From Ornithodoros turicata (taxonomy: Eukaryota; Arthropoda; Arachnida; Ixodida; Argasidae): 64,000 nt of DNA. The notes beneath the pieces were generated by a model. It did no database searches. It saw only the letters and a program-made list of their open reading frames with translations, and was not told where the DNA came from. Position numbers and translations under genes: made by a program. Position 1 is the stretch's first letter; each line of letters begins with the position of its first letter. Below are positions 10,183 through 22,193 of this stretch, one piece after another. Location: assembly GCF_037126465.1 (NCBI RefSeq), contig NC_088203.1:97464668-97528667 (forward strand). Direction: 5' to 3'.

Positions 10183-10964
10183 GATCCGGCCCGTCGTTTC
10201 AAGCACGTATCACTTCAGAACGGCGCGGACGAATGCTCACCTGATTTGCGACCGCACAACTCAGCAAGGCTACTCGGTTTATGCGTTAATCTAGTCCAGT
10301 AATATTACCATAGTATTAGGCTGCGTGTTACTGTCGTATGTCCTTGAACAGCGGATGCACAGTACTTCAAGGAAATTAAATATAGTAGCGCTGTTCTCTC
10401 TCTCAGCAGCTTAGCTGTTCTTAGCAACAACAGGGCTTCTGCAGAGCCCTGAACATTCACCATCTTCTTCTTCTCCACCTCAAGCAATGCGATAGGGTGC
10501 CGTCTCAGCGGCGAAACATCCCGGTACATCATCATTACTTATTTGTTGAACAGTGAATAGCGAACTTGCGAGTAGAGCACCTGAGAAGTAGTTTTTGGGG
10601 GTGGGGTGATAATTTTTGTTAGGAGTAGCAGAACAAGTCGGGAGACGAGTTCAATTTCTCCTTGTTTTTTTTCTTACAAACAAACAAACTTAGTTGTTGT
10701 ATTGGTATTTGACTTTTCCTCTCTCATTTTTTTTTGTACATGCGGACGGCTAGCAGGTACAATGCGTTGCGCTGTTGCAGTGACTAACTCTTGAATGTAA
10801 GAATTTCGGGCTGAAGAGGGAAAGAAATTAGCAAAAGATCAAATAGATGCTCTGTGGAAATGTAGAGCAGTAGACGAGGCCTATCCCTACTAGACGAGTA
10901 CGTTGGTAAATGCAAACACCGAACGAATGCAACGTGAACCACGTGATTCATCCACAATCATGCT

Positions 10965-10970
10965 TTTATT
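10965..10970 (-). terminator. Polyadenylation signal of gene copy 2
   Basis: AATAAA on the minus strand in the context shared by all copies, about 265 bases after the stop codon. Confidence 0.65.
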
Positions 10971-11235
10971 GCTCGACTAGTGACTACAATATACGCATAA
11001 ATGCAATGCCTATGTACAAAAACGGGTGACAAATAGAAAAACGACAGCTGGTAAGAACAGCACCAACATGTACAAATACAAAGCATGGACAACATACAGC
11101 TTTCGAAGGTATTGCACTGGGTGTATAACACACCAATATTACATATCAAAACAAACAGACAGGAAAAACGATGCGCATAAATAATAGAAGAAAAACACAA
11201 GTGGCTGTGTCCATTGGTTCAATAACCACCTTTCA

Positions 11236-12580
11236 TCAGCTGAAGATGTCTTCGACGAGGTCATTCAGCAGCAACCAACGAGCATCCGGCAAATCAGCAA
11301 ATGGATCGGCTACACCGTCATCTGTACCGAGAACCAGCTCCTCTCGTGCAGCTCCAAGTGGACGAAAAGCCGGGTTCTGCTCTTCCGGTCGTGACTCTAC
11401 AACATGGTCAGCTTCTGGTTTAGGCCTTGAAAGCACCCGAACAGGCACAAAAAGGCGAAAGGAATCCGAAGGTTCAGCAACGTTGCCCCTCCTGCCCAAA
11501 ATTGGACGTCCGCGACACCGGGCTACTCGCATAGCTTGCACGCCTGGGCTAAAAAACCTACACTTCTTGCACACCGACGTCAGGCGCTGACGAATGCTAC
11601 GGTATAGGGTCTCTATCATCACCAAAACCGTCCGGTCAGATGTACGCAGGCAGTGGGCACAAATGCAGTCAGCAACAGCCTTGCAGGCGCTCCAGAACAC
11701 AGTGGACCTCCGTAAGACGTCCAGGGCCTCAGCAAAGAATGATGGCAAACAGTCTTCGAATGTCCGTGTGTCCCTCGCAGAACACCTCTGTTCGTGAACA
11801 TTCAGGAAGAAGTCGAAAATTTTCTTGAACACAGTCATAACAACCTCTCTCTTGGACAGCGTGTCAATTCTGGCGTGGCAGCTTCTCAGGAACTGAGTGA
11901 CGTCAGCAATAACATCGTTAAGCAGGTAACGTTGAACCTTTGGGACAATCCGAAATTCGCATGGCTGAGGAGGACGGAATGGCGCGTCGGCTGTGGGACT
12001 GTTGTAACCAGACGATGAACTGTCGTCGGGGAACGGCGATGTCGCATATCCTGGCGTCAGAGAGCGACCATCGGAAAGGTAGCTTTCGTGAACTTCGTAG
12101 GTAGAGCACCAACCCCAGCCGTCAACATGGGTGACTTGGGAACCCAGGCGTGGTACTGTAAGCAATGCACGTGAGATTGGGTCCTGCAACGAAGCAATGA
12201 AATCGTGAGGGTCATATGTCCGAGACGTCCATTACAGAAAATAACAAAACAGAAACGACAATGACATGAGGCGTTTTATCACAACGGACATCAGCATTTT
12301 TGTGACAGTTCGGAACAACCAACGAAATTCTAACACGGTAGCAAGCAGTGCAGTGATATACAGATAGGAATCAACGTTTACATAGGTACATGAGAACGTA
12401 ATACGAGTATCGTTACCAATTCAACAACGTCTGACAGCCAATGTATTCATAAATTAAGAAAAAGCAAATGAAATAGAACAAATTTAGCCGAAGAACATCG
12501 CTTAAAATCAAGCGGAAATGTCAAGACTTTCCAAAGTCACAACCCTACAACAATGAGAAGAAAGAACTTACGGCTGCCAT
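11236..12580 (-). CDS. Array gene copy 2, A/B chimera, unknown protein (318 aa)
   Basis: Same architecture as copy 1. Exon 1 (MAA) is 12572-12580, the intron 12184-12571, and exon 2 is 11236-12183, ending in TGA, for 318 residues. The N-terminal two thirds are subtype A (start DPISRALLTVPRLGSQV, A-type cysteine core). From the stretch around CRGRPILGRRGN onward the protein becomes subtype B (SFRLFVPVRVLSRPKPEAD, then DARWLL and VEDIFS), and the 3' flank is B-type too. The switch lies near 11500-11516, where A- and B-specific bases are mixed. It is a few residues shorter than A copies because the tail is B-like with an internal loss. It is open and probably functional. The product is an unknown, possibly DNA-binding protein (CxCxxC, CKKC and RGRP all kept). 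Confidence 0.75.
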
Positions 12581-12664
12581 GCTGTATCTCCAATGACGAC
12601 AGGTACTCGCTGTGAATACTTCTAGAGCTGGTGGTGAACTGCACTCATGTCAATCACTGACCGG

Positions 12665-12789
12665 CTTTTAAAGCTTCAACTGGACTACAGTTACGGCACA
12701 TATTTTGGCACTTGACCAATCATGGTACAGGACAATGATGGTTCTCTCACTCCTTACAGGCAGACGTGGTCTCAGCCTCCTATGAGTCA
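12665..12789 (-). promoter_or_regulatory. Promoter of gene copy 2
   Basis: TATA-like TTTAAAAG at 12665-12672, CCAAT at 12716-12720 and TGAGTCA at 12783-12789. The CRE-like box present in the other copies reads TTACGGCA here (12691-12698), so its central CGTCA is broken. The base change is seen; any expression difference is inferred. Confidence 0.6.
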
Positions 12790-13559
12790 TTAGGGGGTCA
12801 CCCAGGTATGCCTTCCATTGTGAGGACTCTAAGCTGCTCCTTTTCGATGAATATTCAAGAATGCAGTATGGAAATATTACAGGAACCTGAAACAAGGTAC
12901 GTCAGTGAATTAAGAATGAGCCTGACGCGTTGTCAGTACAAACAACTGGAGTGCAACTCCCCCATTCCTGCACGTTAGTACAATTATAGCGCACATGCCT
13001 CACATTCCTTTCTACTTTTTGTGAGTGACTTTTTATCACACGGAATAAATAAACAAACTAATAATATACCTTTTCCATTACTTTTCAAAACACAGGCGGT
13101 GCTACAATAGTGTGTTTTTTTTTAATTCGTTGCGTACCTACTTCTATTGATCTGAGCTCACACATGCGTACATGCAGGGTGTTTCAGCTAAAGTCATAAA
13201 AAATTCTAACTGCCGATGTGCTCGCCGGAGGATTGTGGCACTTTCGGCAATTACCTTTTGGAAACTTTCACCACCATTGAGGAAGGCTTTGGGCAATTTT
13301 CAATTGCGGGAAATTTATTTTTTCAATTGAACTTTGAAAACTGCCAAGCGAACCTCGCTTTTTTTACAGAAATATGAAGTCCTCCACTGATAACCACAGA
13401 CCCAACAAGAACTATACACAGTATCGCAACAGAAATAGTCGAAAAAAATTAGTGAAAATTACGCTTTAGCCCCGCCTGCTTGATTTTCGCAAAGAAACGC
13501 GCGCGACATTTGCGTCAAGAGGAGGAAGTGTCCTCGCCTTCATTTGTTTTGCCTTCTCA

Positions 13560-14045
13560 ATGAAGTGGCACCTGTGCAGAGTTTTACTCTATAGATAATT
13601 TGAATATCTAATATAAACATTAGGTTTACAAACAAATCAAACGCTTGCACTATACTTGGCATAATATTTTCTCTTGCGTCTTGTCGACAGGACATGCAGT
13701 TTGTTTCTAACAACAGTCGTCTATGTACGTCAGCTTTATGAATATTTAAAACTTGGGTCACACGGTACATAAATCATTTAATGTACCTAAACACCTAGAC
13801 CACAGAGACGTAAACACGTAGACCTAGACAACGGAAGATCCTTTATAATCTTGTGTTCGGAGGAAAGTTAGATATTTCACATTGTTTGGATTTTGGGCCG
13901 CAACAAAACCTCGAGACAAAACCAGCGGAATGTGGGGACCGGGAAGCCATCAGTGTGGGTGGCACCGTTTGTGGGTCATCAGCCACTCAGCTAAGGAGAC
14001 AAGGTAGAAGATACCGGCTGCGTTCCGTGCGTTCAACTGTTCAAA
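13560..14045. repeat. Extra R block found only in S2
   Basis: This copy is followed after about 250 bases by a second, fuller one at 14300-14900. S1 has only one R block at this place. Shared landmarks are GAAGTGGCACCTG, AATATTTAAAACTTGGG and CACATTGTTTGGATTTTGG. It shows an internal duplication specific to S2, or a loss in S1. Confidence 0.65.
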
Positions 14046-14299
14046 TTCAAACTCGACTTCACTGCAAAGAGCGCGTGCGTCACTGCGAAAGCAAAGCCTG
14101 CAAAATATACCAGAATTCTGACTATCTACGGTTCCTCTCGTCGCCACAGTTGAAACGTAGTGACAGGTTCTGACACAACATGAATCGATATTTCTTCTAC
14201 ATAGGCGAGTCTCCATTTTCTTCTGTAGGAAATAAATATATCATGGCGGAGGTGAAGGTGACGCTTGGCAACAAAGCAGAAGTGCCGGTACATCATTCT

Positions 14300-14900
14300 C
14301 AAGGAAGTGGCACCTGGGCAAAGTTTTAACGTATAGATAATTTGAATATCTAATATAAACATTAGGTTTACAAACAACACAAACGTTTGCATCGTACTTG
14401 GCATTATATTTTCTTTTACATCTTGTCGACAGGACATGCAGTTTGTTTCTAACAACAGTTGTCTATATTCGTCAGCTTTATGAATATTTAAAACTTGGGC
14501 CACACAGTACATAAACCATTTAGTGTACGTAAACACCTAGACCACAGAGACAGACCTAAACAGGTAGACCTTGACAACGGAGGACCTTTTATAATCTTGC
14601 GCTTCAAAGAAAGTTATACATTTCACATTGTTTGGATTTTGGACATCAACAAAACCTCAACACAAAACCCGTGGAATGTGGGGACGAGGGAGCCATCGGT
14701 GTGGGTGACGCTGTTTGTGGGTCATCTCATCAGACACAATGTAGAAGATACCGGCTGCGTTCGGTGCGTTCAACTGTGCTGAAAGAATGTGCTTTCAATG
14801 ATAATCTCCCCATTCAGACGCGGATGGTGTCGACGACCATGTACCCTGCTGCACAGTAGATAACCCACTATTACGTCATGTCGCGTCATGGCCGCCTGTT
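14300..14900. repeat. R block in S2 with unoccupied LINE-tail site
   Basis: Near-identical to 4840-5440. At 14866-14872 it holds a single CACTATT, the uninterrupted form of the site occupied by the C-run LINE tail in the other R blocks. Confidence 0.7.
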
Positions 14901-15921
14901 ACCCACATGCTATTGGATGCTGGGAAGGAAACATAATATGGCCGTGCTCAATTTTCCAAATGAGCTGAAGGATTTTAGGAACATAATTTTGAGTTCAAAT
15001 AAAATGAGTCCAGTAAGTGTATTAGATCTGTCTATTAAATATTGCTTTATACGTGCTTTGATTAGCTCACACGTGAACTATGGTGCTCACAGCTTGCTGC
15101 AGCAACAATTCGGAAAATATGGCCGCTGAGTTGACTCTTGTGCCATAGAAGAAAAATGAATGCTATTACGGTCAACAACGACAATCACACACACACACAC
15201 ACAAAATAATAGTAATAATAATAAAAAAGAACACGCGAAGCCGGTTTCATGGTGGTCACCACGTTGTTGGACGAGTGTTTCTGCCAATTGGACGCCACAT
15301 CAACGATAGTAGAACAATATATAATTAATTATAGCTAAAATAAATTTCCTTGCAGTGTTTCAACAATGCTTGAAAGTTAACCTAGGCTCTTAACAAAGTG
15401 AGTGGTCACTTGTGCTCTGACGTAGTTACGCAAGCATCCCCTTCCCCCTTGTATCGCTGTGAGGGAAGACAATGCCGTCGATGTTTGAAAGAGAAACTGT
15501 TATTCGTTCTTTTCAAAATTATCGGCGGCTTCCACCATCAGGCTTCTGCTTTATCATCGCCGAATAGGTGCATTTTCCACTCATCCACTAGAATAAGTAT
15601 GTTCGATTGGAATTGAAGAGAAACGAAAATTCAGAAGCAGTATGTTAGCACAGGAGCTTTCCAGGTTGTCTTGTAATACAGTTTGCAGTAGGTTTTAAAA
15701 TACGTTGCAGTATCATGACCGAGAAATCCGTATAATGTCTAGATGGCGTGTATGCAGGCCAGCTGGCGGATGAACTGCAAGACAGGTATATCGAAAACAG
15801 CTACGGCACCTGCATAGGGCACAGTCATGGAATTACGAATTTTGTTGGTTGATTCTTTTTTTTCGACCATCGTATTACGTATTCTGCCACACGTAAAACA
15901 ACTTGTTTTATGCCCCTCAAT

Positions 15922-16719
15922 CAGAGTTGTACACGTTACTCGAAAAAAGTAATTGATTACAATTACTGTTACTACTGCGCGAAAAGTATTTCTTTCCCGT
16001 TACAAATTACTTAATCAAAAATGTAATACGTTACCGATTAAAAATGTAACGCGTTACTTTCCCCGTTACTTTTAAATTGTGGGCCATAGCAAAGCCAACA
16101 AGCCTGCAGTGTTCAAACATGCAGCTCTTGTTGCAAATTCTAATGAGACACCAACATACATGATAAGTGAAATTCACAAATATATTTGAAAGCAACATAC
16201 AAAACACATACACGCGTTTATTACAGATTTATATACACATTTAAAACAAAATCGAAACATCCGCTTCGTTTTGTTACTATTGTTATGTTCAGCCCGCACA
16301 ACAACAAGAACAACATATATATTGTGATGATGAAGTGAAGTGAAGTGTGAATTTATCACTACAGTCACCTATTTTACTGTTGCTCCAGTAGGTCGCGGTT
16401 TTAAGGGATTATCATATTACTGTGGTGTGCACGGAACAGGTGTGGAGTAGAGACGGCCGTCACAGTGACCTCTGCGTCATTGCTTCAGTCGAACTCGTGG
16501 TGGAACAGAAGAACAGATTGCCTTGCTGAAAACGGTTTCTATCGTTGACAGAAGGTTAAAAAAGTAATCGATTACTCAGTAATTGATTACTGAAAATTGT
16601 AATCAGATTAATTGGAAAATTACTTGCTCACAAAATGATTTGATTACGTTAAAAATTACCGAGAAAAGTAATTGATTACTAGTAACGCATTTACTAGTAA
16701 CGCGTTACGTACAACTCTG
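15922..16719. mobile_element. Non-autonomous hAT-type element in S2
   Basis: Copy of the element at 6536-7268. Its termini CAGAGTTGTAC and GTACAACTCTG are a perfect 11-base inverted pair. The 8-base flanks CCCTCAAT are identical on both sides (15914-15921 and 16720-16727), the best-preserved duplication of the three copies. No transposase. Confidence 0.85.
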
Positions 16720-17448
16720 CCCTCAATCGATCAAAGCTCCAAGGTTTACTTTATTTTTCTAATTTACTAACTAACAAACTAACTAGTGATTACATACGCG
16801 ATCCTTACTCACCTTTGCTTCTCATTGGAATATATTTTATTGAGTGCGCCATTTTAGAAAGCTTTGCTGCATGGCTCACGTGACCTTCGGCAACAGCCAG
16901 TCGTCACGGAGCAACGTGGGGGAATATATGTTTATTATTAAAAAGGAGGGAAAGGTTAGCCTGCGCTACGGCGGCTTGCTACTAAAAAAAACAAAAAACA
17001 AAAACATCAACAACGGAATTGGTCACAGACCCGCAGGAACCGAACCACACAGTACATAAACAATTTAGTGTACGTAAACACCTAGACAGCAAAGACGTAA
17101 ACACGTCGCGGTAGACAACGGAGGGTCCTTTACTATCTTGTATTCGGAAGAAAGTTAGATATTTCACATTGTTTGGATTTTGGGCAGCAAGAAAACCTCA
17201 ACACAAAACCCGTGGAATGTGGCAACGAGGAAGTCATCGGTGTCGGTGGCACAGTTTGTGGGTCAACAGTCACTGAGCTCAGGAGAAAAGGTAGAAGAAT
17301 AGAAAGGGATTAAGATAACACGCTGCGGTCGGTGCCATCAACTGTACTGAGAGAATGTGCTTTCACTCGTGCTTTCCCCCGTCAGAGACAGATGGTGTCG
17401 CAGTGTCGAAGACCCTGTACCCTGCTGAACAGTAGATAACCCACTATT

Positions 17449-17616
17449 TCTTTCAACTTCTTTTCTTTCATCTTTTATTTTTTAATGTGTATTTTGAGTT
17501 TCTTTTCCTTTTAATTTTTTTGCGGAATAGCAAGCCGGTTTCAACCTAGCTGACATCTCCGCTTCTCTATCCCCCCCCCCCCCATAAACATATACCCCCC
17601 AACAGACACACACACA
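17449..17616 (+). mobile_element. C-run LINE 3' tail in repeat R (S2)
   Basis: Counterpart of 8000-8163, between CACTATT at 17442-17448 and 17617-17623. The C-run and the AC run differ in length from S1, as expected of unstable tracts. Confidence 0.75.
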
Positions 17617-20182
17617 CACTATTACGTCATGTTGCGTCATGACCGCCGTTACCCACATGCTCTTGGCGGCCGGGAAGCATTCGTAATATGGTCGCGTCGA
17701 ATTTTGCTAAATGAACTGATTTTAAGAAAATTTGGAGCTGAAATAAGATGAGTCTAGTAAGTGTGATATATTTGTCTATGAAATATTGTTTGTTATACAT
17801 GAACTAGAGTGCTCTCTCTTATTACACACAGCAACAGTTCGGAAAATATGACAGCTCGTTGACTAAAGTAAAGGTTATGACGTCAGCGGATATCGCTTTG
17901 ATGGCTTTCGCCTATTTTCTTAGGATAGGACACTCCCAGTTTAATTAGCTCTAGACAAGTCGCAGAATAGCCGCAGGCTTCATGGCCCTGAGGGTATGGA
18001 AATAAATAAAGAAATAGGTTATCTTTAAATTTCCTGTAAAAATTTGCTTACGCTGCCAATGTAAAATCACTTGGAGGCACGGATCTCTCTGTGATCGAAG
18101 TTATTCCAATAGATAACAGAAAAAAGCCGTGTTGTTAATTAATTCCACTGCTGCAGAAATGGAACAAAGACAGTGTCAAGAGTGTGGAGAGATAAAAGAA
18201 GGATGGGTACATTACAGAAACCTGTGGCTTCGGTGACGTCATCTTTTAAGTCCGCATCCGGCTGACTAAGAAGAAAGTTTAACGCATTGATACGAGATTA
18301 GAATAATGCCAATCATTCCAGTTAACTACCTGAAGTATGTACATTGTTCATACCCAAGATTGAGTAGATGTCCCAGGAAGGCAGGAAGTCTACTGAACGG
18401 GCAGACAAAAATTACATACAGCAAGATGAATGCCTTGCTTATGGTCGAAAACTCTGGCCATAAAATTCAGTTACGAATTATCGGCCGCGAATTCCCATTA
18501 AATATTTCCCACGGTCGAATAGGTCGTCAAAACGAACCTTGTGGCAGCGTGTACCTAACCTTTGTTTGAGCCCCGACTAGGGAGCTGCGTAAGATGCTAA
18601 AATATGTTTTTCACTCCAATAGCGTTACGTGTCTCCTTAAGTGTTTAAGTTGCAGGGAAACTTGAATGCACTGATACTAAATGTAATAAAGTTACAGCTA
18701 TACGTTACACGTGCACGTCAAAACGTAGTTAAGTTACTTTTGAGTTACGTCAAGTCGTATGCGTTTAAAGTTGCCGCAGATTACAGACACTCTCACAACA
18801 TCATGAAATGTATAGTTTTTCGCACCAGAAGTTCGTAGTTGACAAAACAAGAGGATCTATGCATGAATGTTTGCGGAGGATGCAACTTACATGTGGAAAG
18901 GGGGAATCTCTTTATTTTGCAAGAAAAGTGGAATGCCGAATACCTGAAAGAAACGCAGAACAGAAAGCACAGCGAACACTAGTGGCTGAATTTGTATCAA
19001 AAGCTACGTTTATCAAAACAGGATTTAGAAGTTGAAATTGTTGGGTAGGTGAGATGAGCATCCACGTGCACAGTTCACACCCTATATTGGGGAATTACGT
19101 TTCAAATTAATTCAAAATTATGTACAAAATCAGCAGTTTACAAGAAAAACCGAAAACCTGAACTCAGTAGAAAAGTCACAGACTTTGCAAAGAGAAATAC
19201 TGCAGACAGAAATTTAAATCTAACTCGTATAAACCACTGCGGAAATGTAACAGTCTCTCGAGTACGGATTGAATTGGCAACATGTAGTAATAAAATTAGA
19301 GCTGTAATTACTCCCTTCAGAAAGTGTTCAGGTAATTAATTACTCTAAAAGTAATTATTTACTGTAAATTAATTACATATCATTAATTGCTTCACAGCTC
19401 TGATCCGGACCGTCGTTTCAAACACATATCACCTCAGAACGGCGCGAATTATGCTCACCTCATTTGCGACCGCACAACTCAGCAAGGCTATTCGGTTTAT
19501 GCGTTAATCTAGTCCAGTAATGTACCATAGTATTAGGCTTCGTGTTACTGTCGTATGTCTTTGAACAGCGGATGCACAGGACTTCAAGGAAATGAAATAT
19601 AGTAGCGCTGTTCTCTCTCCTTAGCTGTTCTTGTGTTGGAGGAAAATTTAATATAACGTGGTAATGCATACAAGCTGTTCTTAGCAGCAACAGGGCTTCT
19701 GCAGAGCTGTGAACATTCATATTCTTCTTCTTCTCCACCTCAAGCAATGCGATAGGGTGCCGTCCCAGCGGCAAAACATCCCACTACATCATCATTACTT
19801 ATTTATCGTTTTTGTCTCTTTTTTTTTTGTACGTGCGGATGGCTACTAGGTACAATGCGGTGTGCTGTTTTGTTGCTCAGACCCCCGCACGAGAAAAAGA
19901 AGCATGGCATTTATCAACCCGTTCACACTGAAGCTACTACAATACGGCAAATTACTTCAACTGCAGTAACTAACTCTTGAATGTAATCCCCATTTTTTTC
20001 TTTCTTTCAATCAATCATCAATCAACTCTTGAATGTAAGAGTTTCGGGCTGGAGAGAGAAAGAAAGTAGGAAAGGATAAAATAGATGCTCTCTGGAAATG
20101 TAGAGCACTAGACAAGTACGTTTGTTTGTGCAGACACCCAACGAATGCAACGTGAACCACGTGATTCATCTACAACCATGCT

Positions 20183-20188
20183 TTTATT
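20183..20188 (-). terminator. Polyadenylation signal of gene copy 3
   Basis: AATAAA on the minus strand in the conserved context, although the gene upstream is broken. Confidence 0.5.
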
Positions 20189-20451
20189 GCTCGACTAATG
20201 ACTACAATATACGCATAAGTGCAATGCCTATGTACAAAAACAGGTGACAAATAGAAAAACGACAGCTGGTAAGAACAGCACCAACATGTACAGATTACAA
20301 AGCATGGACAACTTACAGCTTTCGAAGGTATTGCACTGGGTGTATAACACACCACAATTACATATCAAAACGAACAGACAGGAAAAACGATGCGCATAAA
20401 TAATAGAAGAAAAAGACAAGTGGCCGTGTCCATTAGCTCAATAACCACCTT

Positions 20452-21391
20452 TCATAAGCTGAAGATGTCTTCGACGAGGTCATCCGGCAGTAACCAACGA
20501 GCATCCGGCAAATCTGCAAATGGATCGGCTACACCGTCATCTGTACCGAGAACCAGCTCCTCTCGTGCAGCTCCAAGTGGACGAAAAGCCGGGTTCTGCT
20601 CTTCCGGTCGTATGGAAACGGCAGGAAGAGGGTTCTGTGTGCGAAAGGAATCTTTCCAGTGCGGAAGGAAAGGAGAGGGTTCTGTGTGCGAAGGTTCAGC
20701 AACGTTGCCCCTCCTGCCCAAGATCGGACGTCCGCGACACTGGTTTGGTCGCATGGCTGAAAAACCTACACTTCTTGCACACGGATGTCAAGCGCTGACG
20801 AACGCTACGGTATAGGGTCTCTATCATCACGAGAACAGTGCGGTCAGATGTACGCAGACAGTGAGCACAAATGCAGTCAGCAACAGCTTTGCAGGCGTTC
20901 CAGAAGACGGTGCACCTTCGTAAGACGTCCAGGGCCTCACCAAAGAACGACGGCAAACAATCTTCGAAGGTCCGTGTTTCCCTGACTGAACAACGCTGTT
21001 CATGAACATTCAGGAAGAAGTGGAAAATTTTCTCAAACACAGTCATGACAACCTCCTTTTTGGACAGCGTGTCAATTCTGGCGTGGCACTTTCTCAGGAA
21101 CCCAGTGATGTCCGCAATAACATCATGAAGCAGGTAACTTTGTACCTCTGAGATGATCCGAAATCCGCATGGATGAGGAGGACGAAAAGGCGCGTCGGCC
21201 GTGGGACTGTTGTAACCACACGATGAACTGTCGTCAGGAAACGGCGATGCGGCATATCCTGGCGGCAGAGAGCGGCCGTCGGAGACGTAGCTTCTGTCAA
21301 CTTCATACGTTGAGCCGCACCCCCAGGAGTCGGCATGCACGACTTGGGCTCCCAGGTATGGTGCTGTGCGCAAAGCACGTGGTGTTGGATT
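20452..21391 (-). pseudogene. Array gene copy 3, subtype B, broken and without exon 1
   Basis: Exon 2 begins after a normal TTTCTTGCAG acceptor (21391), but the rest of the gene upstream is missing. About 390 bases into the intron the sequence switches at about 21780 into the 3' flank of copy 4, so neither MAA exon, donor nor promoter exists. The coding part also carries a 14-base loss at 20758/20759 relative to copy 5, flanked by GGCT in the intact form. This shifts the frame right after CRFFS and before the RGRP motif; the original frame resumes in a separate stretch at 20452-20754. The usual stop is also changed (TGA to TTA), adding one residue. The region just before the tail contains a local duplication (two TTCTGTGTGCGAA phrases). 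A non-functional relic of subtype B. Confidence 0.8.
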
Positions 21392-22010
21392 CTGCAAGAA
21401 AGAAATGAAATCGTGAGGGTCCAATGTCTAAGACGTCCATTACACACCCGAACAAAACAGATACGTAACGACGTTGACATGAGGTGCTTTACCACAACGA
21501 ACACAATGCATATTTGCGACAATTGAGAACAACTAACGGAATTCTAAAATGATATGCAGGATGGGATGCAACGTTTACAGAGGAACACGAGAACGTACCG
21601 CTTTTCGTGGATAATTATTCATAATAGTATCGCATATCAACAGACAATATCGTCACCAATTCTACGACGTCTGCCAGCCGATATATTCATTAATTAATAA
21701 AAAGCAAGAACATCAGTTAAAATCAAGCGGAAATGGAAATGAAGCGGCTTTCCAATGTAACAACACTACGAAAATGACAATGTTGTTGAAATGTACAGTC
21801 ATAAGAAATATATCGTTGGATGCTGCGGTGCCGCAAGGAGAATACAACGTCCCGACGTTAGTAGAAAAAATCACTATAGATACTTGTAATGAGATAATTG
21901 CGTAACTAATCATAGATGTATTGACACCTGTACTAGACGAGTACTCTGGTAAGCGCAACCAATATAGACGAAAGAAACCATCGACCACGTGATTTATATT
22001 CAGTCGTGTT

Positions 22011-22016
22011 TTTATT
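22011..22016 (-). terminator. Polyadenylation signal of gene copy 4
   Basis: AATAAA on the minus strand about 180 bases after the stop codon, in the conserved context. Confidence 0.65.
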
Positions 22017-22193
22017 GCTCGACTAGTGACAACAACGTACCCATAAATGCAATGTAGATGGGTAGAAATGCAATGGTTATGTACAAAGAGGGATGACAAA
22101 TAGGAAGACGACAACTGGTAAAAACAAGCTCGGACATGTACAAATGACGAACAACGTAGGGACACTGTCCGTTGGCTTAATACCCAACCTGCA

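Larger units (their letters stand above)
3830..10860. repeat. Array spacer S1
   Basis: About 7 kb between gene copies 1 and 2, largely colinear with S2 (12790-20090) and S3 (23765-31390). It contains a transposon end (4251), an internally repeated block R (4840-5440 and 7590-8230), AC and TAA microsatellites (5730-5765), a hAT-type element (6536-7268), a C-run LINE tail (8000-8163), an AT microsatellite (8305-8360), a minus-strand LINE end (8868-9115) and a LINE-like 3' end (about 10490-10547). No conserved protein-coding gene is evident. Confidence 0.85.
12790..20090. repeat. Array spacer S2
   Basis: About 7.3 kb, colinear with S1 but with three clear differences. It has an extra R block (13560-14045). 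It lacks the minus-strand LINE end (single TAAGAAGAAA at 18267). It lacks the AT microsatellite expansion. It also carries a short added tract with GAAGTGAAGTGAAG near 16305-16350 inside its hAT element. No gene recognised. Confidence 0.85.
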
